A stretch of 64,000 nucleotides of DNA from Sediminicola arcticus (GTDB lineage: Bacteria; Bacteroidota; Bacteroidia; Flavobacteriales; Flavobacteriaceae), in the NCBI RefSeq assembly GCF_040566695.1, contig NZ_JBEXAE010000001.1, positions 744,001-808,000 on the forward strand. Reading direction: 5' to 3'. Both the position numbers and the translations under genes were made by a program. Under the pieces are notes generated by a model. The model made no database searches, was not told the origin of the DNA, and saw only the letters and a list, made by a program, of their open reading frames with translations. This document shows, in pieces, positions 59,900-64,000 of this stretch (the first letter of the stretch is position 1; each line of letters starts with the position of its first letter).

Positions 59900-60049
59900 T
59901 TAATGACAACCGCAATTGCCATCGCCACAACTTTTTGAGCCTCTTTTTTTAGAGGCAAAAACGGTACTTGGCAAGAAGAATTTTTTGACAATATAGCCTA
60001 CTGCCAAGATCAAAGTGAGGTATACTAATATGTTTTGAAACAGTTCCAT
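59900..60049 (-). CDS. FeoB-associated Cys-rich membrane protein
   Basis: A 49-residue protein starting MELFQNILVYLTLILAVGYI, one membrane helix (about 5-22). A basic linker with KKRGSK follows, and the tail CGDGNCGCH carries three cysteines and a terminal histidine, able to bind a metal ion. It begins one base after the feoB stop, so it is translationally linked to feoB. Small Cys-rich partners downstream of feoB are a known family in Bacteroidetes and Firmicutes; a role in iron handling at FeoB is likely but unproven. Confidence 0.85.
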   Translation of the reverse strand: MELFQNILVYLTLILAVGYIVKKFFLPSTVFASKKRGSKSCGDGNCGCH

Positions 60050-60050
60050 T

Positions 60051-62270
60051 TTACTTTAAAATTTGATAGGCAATCAATGCTACAATATACGCAAAAATGC
60101 TCATAAATACAAGTTGAGCTGCTGGCCACTTCCACGTATTAGTCTCTCTTTTTACTACTGCTAAGGTGCTCATACATTGCATGGCAAAGGCATAAAACAA
60201 CAATAGGGAGATTCCTGATGCCATGTTAAACAATGGCTTTTTGGTATATGGATTCACTTCTGCGGCCATTCTATTTTTAATAGTTTCTTCTTCATCGCTT
60301 CCAACGCTATAGATCGTGGCCAAGGTTCCTACAAAAACTTCCCTAGCAGCAAAGGATGTCAGTACAGCAATCCCTATTTTCCAATCGTATCCTAAAGGTT
60401 TCACAATAGGCTCAATGGCCTTGCCCATATAACCCATATAGGAATTCTCCAATTTATAACTCGAAATCTCTTGGTTTAATGCTCTTTCACGTAGCGTCTT
60501 TCTTTTTTGCACTACAGAATCTTGAATGGCAATAGGCGAGAGTTGATCTTGCTGTAACCCTTTTTGGTATGTAGCTAAGCTGTTATTTATATTGGAAGTG
60601 TTATAGTCCGAAAATCCTTCTGTTGCTAAGCGATCTCTAACAAGGTCTTCTGCATTATCGAATTCGTTTGAAAACCCATTAGACCCTAAAAACCAAAGGA
60701 TAATAGAAATAGCTAAAATAATTTTACCAGCACCAAAGACAAAACTTTTGGTTTTTTCCAAAACCGTATAGGCCACATTTTTAAGTAGTGGAAGTTTGTA
60801 ATTGGGCATTTCTACTACAAAAAAGGATTTGGTCTTGATCTTTAATATTTTATTCAGGATCATGGCAGAAAAAATCGCTGCGCCAAAACCTATAAGATAT
60901 AGCAGCATTAGGGTCAGGGCCTGGTAACTAAGTCCTAGAAAACCGCCTTCTGGAATTACTAAAGCAATGATAATAAGATATACAGGTAATCTTGCTGAAC
61001 AGGTGGTAAATGGGGTCACTAGGATGGTGATTAGCCGTTCTTTCCAATTCTCTATGGTCCTAGTCGCCATGACGGCAGGGATAGCGCAGGCAGTTCCTGA
61101 AATTAAGGGAACTATACTTTTTCCACTTAGTCCAAAAGGCCTCATCAAACGGTCCATTAAAAAGACCACCCTACTCATATAGCCTGTTTCTTCTAATAGG
61201 GAGATAAATAGGAACAAAAAGGCAATTTGGGGGATAAAGATTACTATACCTCCAATGCCAGTAAGGATGCCTTCTGCAATGAGGTTGGTAAATTGTCCTG
61301 GGGGAAGTGTGGCCTTTACCCATTCGCTACTTGATACAAAGAGTTCATCAATGAAATCCATTGGGTAGCTACTCCAATCATAAATTGCCTGAAAGATGGT
61401 CATCAGAATCAGGAGGAAAATAACATACCCAAATATTTTATGGGTAAGTATTTTGTCTAACGTTGCTCTAAATCCTTTAGCGGCATTAACATCAACTTTA
61501 TAGGCTTGTTTTAAGACACCATTTATGAATTGGTAACGCAATATGGTTTCCTTTTGTTGTAGCCTTTTTAGTTCAGATTTGGTTTTAGTTACAAAGGAGG
61601 AGGTATTCTTGGTCAGTATTTTTTCAATGGGAGTAAAGTTCACATCTTGGGTAATGACCAACCATAATTTGTAAAGGTCTTCCTTCGGAAAGGTCTCTTT
61701 TAAACGCTTAAAATATTCTGGTGCAATAATTTTTGTATCCACATTGGGTGCGGTGGACAAATTTTTATAATCGGCAATAAGTTCTTTGATGCGCTCTACT
61801 CCTGTACCATTTCTAGTACTGACTAGGGCTATTTTAGTACTTAATTGTTCCTCTAATAAAGGGATATCCAAAGATATTCCTTTACGGGACATCCTGTCGG
61901 CCATATTGATGACCAAAATAGAAGGAATTTTTAAGTCTTTTATTTGGGTGAACAAAAGAAGGTTTCGCTTCAGGTTTTCTACATCAGTGATTACTACGGC
62001 TACATCAGGGAAGTCCTTATCGTTTTTATTAAGTAAAAGCTCTACCACGACACTCTCATCCAAAGAGGTAGTATTGAGACTGTAGGTCCCTGGCAAATCC
62101 AGGATATGAGCCTTTACTCCCCGAGGGAGCTTACAGACACCCTCTTTCTTTTCAACTGTAATTCCTGGATAATTGCCTACTTTTTGTTTTAGTCCCGTAA
62201 GTTGGTTAAATACTGAAGTTTTACCGGTGTTGGGATTGCCTATGAGAGCTACATTGATATTTTTACTCAT
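60051..62270 (-). CDS. feoB: Ferrous iron transport protein B
   Basis: A 739-residue inner-membrane Fe2+ transporter with an N-terminal G-protein domain. G1 is GNPNTGKTS at 11-19, G3 is LDLPGTYSL (about 57-65) and G4 is VINMADRM (about 122-129). A helical insertion domain covers about 170-265. The membrane part has two Gate motifs (landmarks FLFISLLEETGYMSRVVFLMDRLMRPFGLSG, CAIPAVMATRTIENWKERL, TTCSARLPVYLI). A periplasmic or cytoplasmic charged loop of about 70 residues lies before the last helices (VRDRLATEGFSDYNTSN). feoA overlaps its start by four bases, and a Cys-rich peptide follows by one base. Confidence 0.97.
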   Translation of the reverse strand: MSKNINVALIGNPNTGKTSVFNQLTGLKQKVGNYPGITVEKKEGVCKLPRGVKAHILDLPGTYSLNTTSLDESVVVELLLNKNDKDFPDVAVVITDVENLKRNLLLFTQIKDLKIPSILVINMADRMSRKGISLDIPLLEEQLSTKIALVSTRNGTGVERIKELIADYKNLSTAPNVDTKIIAPEYFKRLKETFPKEDLYKLWLVITQDVNFTPIEKILTKNTSSFVTKTKSELKRLQQKETILRYQFINGVLKQAYKVDVNAAKGFRATLDKILTHKIFGYVIFLLILMTIFQAIYDWSSYPMDFIDELFVSSSEWVKATLPPGQFTNLIAEGILTGIGGIVIFIPQIAFLFLFISLLEETGYMSRVVFLMDRLMRPFGLSGKSIVPLISGTACAIPAVMATRTIENWKERLITILVTPFTTCSARLPVYLIIIALVIPEGGFLGLSYQALTLMLLYLIGFGAAIFSAMILNKILKIKTKSFFVVEMPNYKLPLLKNVAYTVLEKTKSFVFGAGKIILAISIILWFLGSNGFSNEFDNAEDLVRDRLATEGFSDYNTSNINNSLATYQKGLQQDQLSPIAIQDSVVQKRKTLRERALNQEISSYKLENSYMGYMGKAIEPIVKPLGYDWKIGIAVLTSFAAREVFVGTLATIYSVGSDEEETIKNRMAAEVNPYTKKPLFNMASGISLLLFYAFAMQCMSTLAVVKRETNTWKWPAAQLVFMSIFAYIVALIAYQILK

Positions 62271-62512
62271 AAAGCTCCCTTATCAACAATTATTTCCAAC
62301 TCAATTTGAAGGGCAACTTCTCGTCTTATAGCAATATGGGAACCGTTTACGTTAATATAGATTGGATCATTCAGCGGAGCCACTTGTACCATCTCCACTT
62401 CATTGCCCGGGAGGCAACCAAGTTCCAATAGTTTTATGGGTAAAATATCATCTGCAAATTCTTTGATGATTCCCTTTTGTCCTCTCTTTAAATGTGCGAC
62501 GGTTGTAATCAA
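62267..62512 (-). CDS. feoA: Ferrous iron transport protein A
   Basis: An 81-residue SH3-like protein. Features are LKRGQKGIIKEF at the start, the middle KLLELGCLPGNEVEMVQVAPLNDPIYI and the end GSHIAIRREVALQIELE, the FeoA pattern. FeoA binds to FeoB in the cytoplasm and is required for Fe2+ uptake in E. coli. It is the first gene of feoA-feoB-Cys-rich peptide, and its stop overlaps the feoB start by four bases (ATGA). No clear Fur box was recognised in the 88 bases upstream. Confidence 0.95.
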   Translation of the reverse strand: MITTVAHLKRGQKGIIKEFADDILPIKLLELGCLPGNEVEMVQVAPLNDPIYINVNGSHIAIRREVALQIELEIIVDKGAL

Positions 62513-62600
62513 TTTTTATTTAGATTGATTTTAATTAAGATCAAAAATAAGGGAAAAATATCAATTTAAAGGCTAAATATATACTAAAAGTAGAAAGGTT

Positions 62601-63275
62601 TTATTGAAGGTAAGATGCTTTAAGAATTTTCAAATCTTCTAGTAGTTTGTCTATTTCCTCCTTTTTGGTGCCATCGTAAAATCCTCTTATTCTGCGTTCT
62701 TTATCTACAAGAATAAAATTTTCGGTATGTATCATGTCATAGGGCCCTCCATCTCCATCTGTTTTGACCGCCAAGTAGGATTTTCTGGCCAGGTCATAAA
62801 TTTCTTTTTTGTCGCCTGTCACCAAATTCCATTTGGAGTCTTTCACCCCTTTTTCTAAGGCATACTTTTTTAATTGTGACACGGAATCAATTTCAGGGGT
62901 TACCGAGTGGGATAGTAAAAGTACTTCTGGATCATCTACTACCTTTTCTTGGATTTCCGCCATATTCTTAGTCATAATTGGACAAATAGAAGGGCAAGTG
63001 GTAAAGAAAAAATCGGCAATATAAATTTTGTCCTTGTAGTTTTTCTGGGTAACGGTTTCGCCATTTTGGTTGGTCAATGAAAAGTTGGCAATGGTGTGGT
63101 ATTTTTTCACGTGCTGCAAGGTACTGTCTACCAATTCAAAATTCACCATAGAAGGTTGGTATATGGGAAGGTTCACTTGGGGTTGTAGGGCATTGTAAAA
63201 TAAATATACAATGATGGCAGAAAGCCCCATCATCACCATAAAAAAAAGCTTGTACTTAGCGAAAAAGGAACGCAT
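62601..63275 (-). CDS. SCO1/SenC family copper chaperone
   Basis: A 224-residue membrane-anchored thioredoxin-fold protein. One membrane helix (about 9-30) is followed by a periplasmic domain. The copper or redox site is TTCPSICP (about 95-102) with a distant histidine in MIHTENFIL, the CxxxC plus H set used by SCO proteins to load CuA of cytochrome oxidase. ATG 63275 is chosen because a TTG-N20-TATCTTTG promoter covers 63287-63317 and excludes the upstream TTG at 63317. With that promoter the leader is only a few bases. No oxidase genes are in the window. Confidence 0.9.
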   Translation of the reverse strand: MRSFFAKYKLFFMVMMGLSAIIVYLFYNALQPQVNLPIYQPSMVNFELVDSTLQHVKKYHTIANFSLTNQNGETVTQKNYKDKIYIADFFFTTCPSICPIMTKNMAEIQEKVVDDPEVLLLSHSVTPEIDSVSQLKKYALEKGVKDSKWNLVTGDKKEIYDLARKSYLAVKTDGDGGPYDMIHTENFILVDKERRIRGFYDGTKKEEIDKLLEDLKILKASYLQ

Positions 63276-63286
63276 AATTTTTACTC

Positions 63287-63317
63287 CAAAGATACGGTAG
63301 TTCAAAAAATCATTCAA
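63287..63317 (-). promoter_or_regulatory. Promoter of the SCO gene
   Basis: On the minus strand TTG (63317-63315), a 20-base spacer and TATCTTTG (63294-63287) match the flavobacterial promoter consensus. It places transcription start close to ATG 63275. Confidence 0.6.
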
Positions 63318-63401
63318 GTATTTGAAACTTCTTTCCTCCTAAATCTTTCTTAAAATAAAAAATGCTCAAAATTGTTTCTTTTTTAAGAGCCCCTAAAAGT
63401 G

Positions 63402-63409
63402 TATTTTTG
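63402..63409 (+). promoter_or_regulatory. Candidate -7 promoter element for rseP
   Basis: TATTTTTG matches TAnnTTTG, 26 bases before ATG 63436. The nearest upstream TTG is too far (27 bases) for a standard -33 box. Confidence 0.4.
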
Positions 63410-63435
63410 GACGTTTTAATTTTAGATACTACTAG

Positions 63436-64000
63436 ATGAGTCCAATATTGGTTCAAACCATACAGTTTTTTTTAAGTCTTTCCTTGTTGATTGTCCTTCA
63501 CGAAATGGGGCACTTTATACCAGCAAAATTATTCAAGACCAGGGTAGAAAAATTCTATCTCTTTTTTGACGTAAAGTTTGCGCTTTTTAAAAAGAAAATT
63601 GGAGGAACCGAGTACGGCATCGGTTGGCTTCCGTTAGGAGGATATGTGAAGATATCCGGAATGATAGATGAGAGCATGGATACCGAGGCCATGAAAGAAG
63701 AGCCCAAACCGTGGGAGTTTCGAAGTAAACCAACTTGGCAACGTTTGATCATAATGTTGGGTGGGGTTACGGTTAACTTTGTATTGGCTGTAGTTATTTA
63801 TATAGGCATGGCCTATTCCTATGGGGACCAATATATTCCACTAGATAGCTTAGAAGGCGGCATTTTGGTGACTGAAAAGTCAATTGGAGACGAATTAGGC
63901 GTTCAGACCGGGGATAAAATACTTGCCGTGGATGGAGATAAGGTTGATAATTTTGGCGCATTATTCCTAGAAATTGTCAATGGAAATACTATTACGATAG
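63436..64000 (+). CDS. rseP: RIP metalloprotease RseP (N-terminal part, truncated by window edge)
   Basis: 188 codons of a site-2 protease are present and the frame runs off the window. The zinc motif is HEMGH at 22-26 in the first membrane helix, followed by the family segments GIGWLPLGGYVKISGM and RSKPTWQRLIIMLGGVTVNFVLA (second helix). A PDZ domain begins near residue 145 (SIGDELGVQTGDKILAVDGDKV). RseP cleaves anti-sigma factors and leftover signal peptides inside the membrane. It is divergent from the SCO gene. The second half with the LDG zinc-ligand motif is outside the window. Confidence 0.95.
   Translation, partial: MSPILVQTIQFFLSLSLLIVLHEMGHFIPAKLFKTRVEKFYLFFDVKFALFKKKIGGTEYGIGWLPLGGYVKISGMIDESMDTEAMKEEPKPWEFRSKPTWQRLIIMLGGVTVNFVLAVVIYIGMAYSYGDQYIPLDSLEGGILVTEKSIGDELGVQTGDKILAVDGDKVDNFGALFLEIVNGNTITI

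Noticed and set aside
59940..59955. GCCTC/GAGGC hairpin with a T run, resembling a terminator
   Set aside because: It lies inside the Cys-rich FeoB partner gene and encodes its basic KKRG linker.
1..64000. CRISPR arrays, insertion sequences, phage genes, tRNA or rRNA genes
   Set aside because: No direct repeat series, transposase motifs, phage structural genes or cloverleaf patterns were recognised in a reading of both strands.

Overview
The window looks like chromosomal DNA of a marine-type member of the Flavobacteriaceae (Bacteroidetes). The evidence is the AT-rich sequence, the lack of Shine-Dalgarno motifs before starts, and several perfect matches to the Bacteroidetes -7 promoter element TAnnTTTG. 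The gene content fits too: a TPR/LytTR two-component pair, flavobacterial lycopene cyclase, PiT transporter with a long C-terminal tail, FeoAB with a Cys-rich partner, and a tricorn-like protease. I see no rRNA, tRNA, CRISPR array, insertion sequence or phage gene.

Layout. 1-1336: truncated TPR sensor kinase and its LytTR regulator. 1337-2521: a long gene-poor stretch holding a small secreted/membrane ORF and a strong candidate structured RNA of about 220 nt ending in a perfect terminator. 2522-6209: class Ia ribonucleotide reductase (nrdB, nrdA). 6349-16541: a carbohydrate-oxidation region with a GMC dehydrogenase and its small subunit, diverging across an 18-bp palindrome from a TIM-barrel isomerase/lyase, a DinB-fold protein, an NHS-type transporter and a Gfo/Idh/MocA oxidoreductase. 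A second TIM-barrel protein and two DUF1080 lipoproteins follow after an inverted ASCH gene. 16550-18992: an SdpI-like gene broken by one amber codon, then yicC-gmk-nadD. 18983-23542: two paralogous PepSY-like periplasmic proteins flanking a LolA-like protein and a large zinc metalloprotease. 23734-36471: PiT phosphate transporter, dgt, a DUF3078 protein, dxs, tadA, cold-shock protein, ClC channel, aspS and a MORN-repeat protein. 36703-43338: a tetR-OMF-MFP-RND efflux operon. 43499-46239: polyprenyl diphosphate synthase, a GNAT enzyme and lycopene cyclase. 46585-51302: a DtxR/MntR-type regulator and a four-gene metal ABC importer. 51372-59736: S9 peptidase, small envelope proteins, tricorn-like protease, DUF423 protein and a CarboxypepD_reg protein. 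59900-62512: feoA-feoB and the Cys-rich membrane peptide. 62601-64000: SCO copper chaperone and the start of rseP.

How the genes work together. The sugar region fits the 3-keto-glycoside strategy: periplasmic FAD-dependent oxidation of a sugar C3 hydroxyl, cleavage of the keto-glycoside by DUF1080 and TIM-barrel proteins, import, and re-reduction by a Gfo/Idh enzyme. This assignment is inferred from family content. The metal genes form two uptake systems (Fe2+ by Feo; Mn2+/Fe2+/Zn2+ by ABC), the latter beside its likely metalloregulator. The efflux operon probably represses itself through an inverted repeat at the tetR promoter. Several starts were moved from upstream TTG codons to internal ATG/GTG codons because a promoter element or signal peptide places them there.
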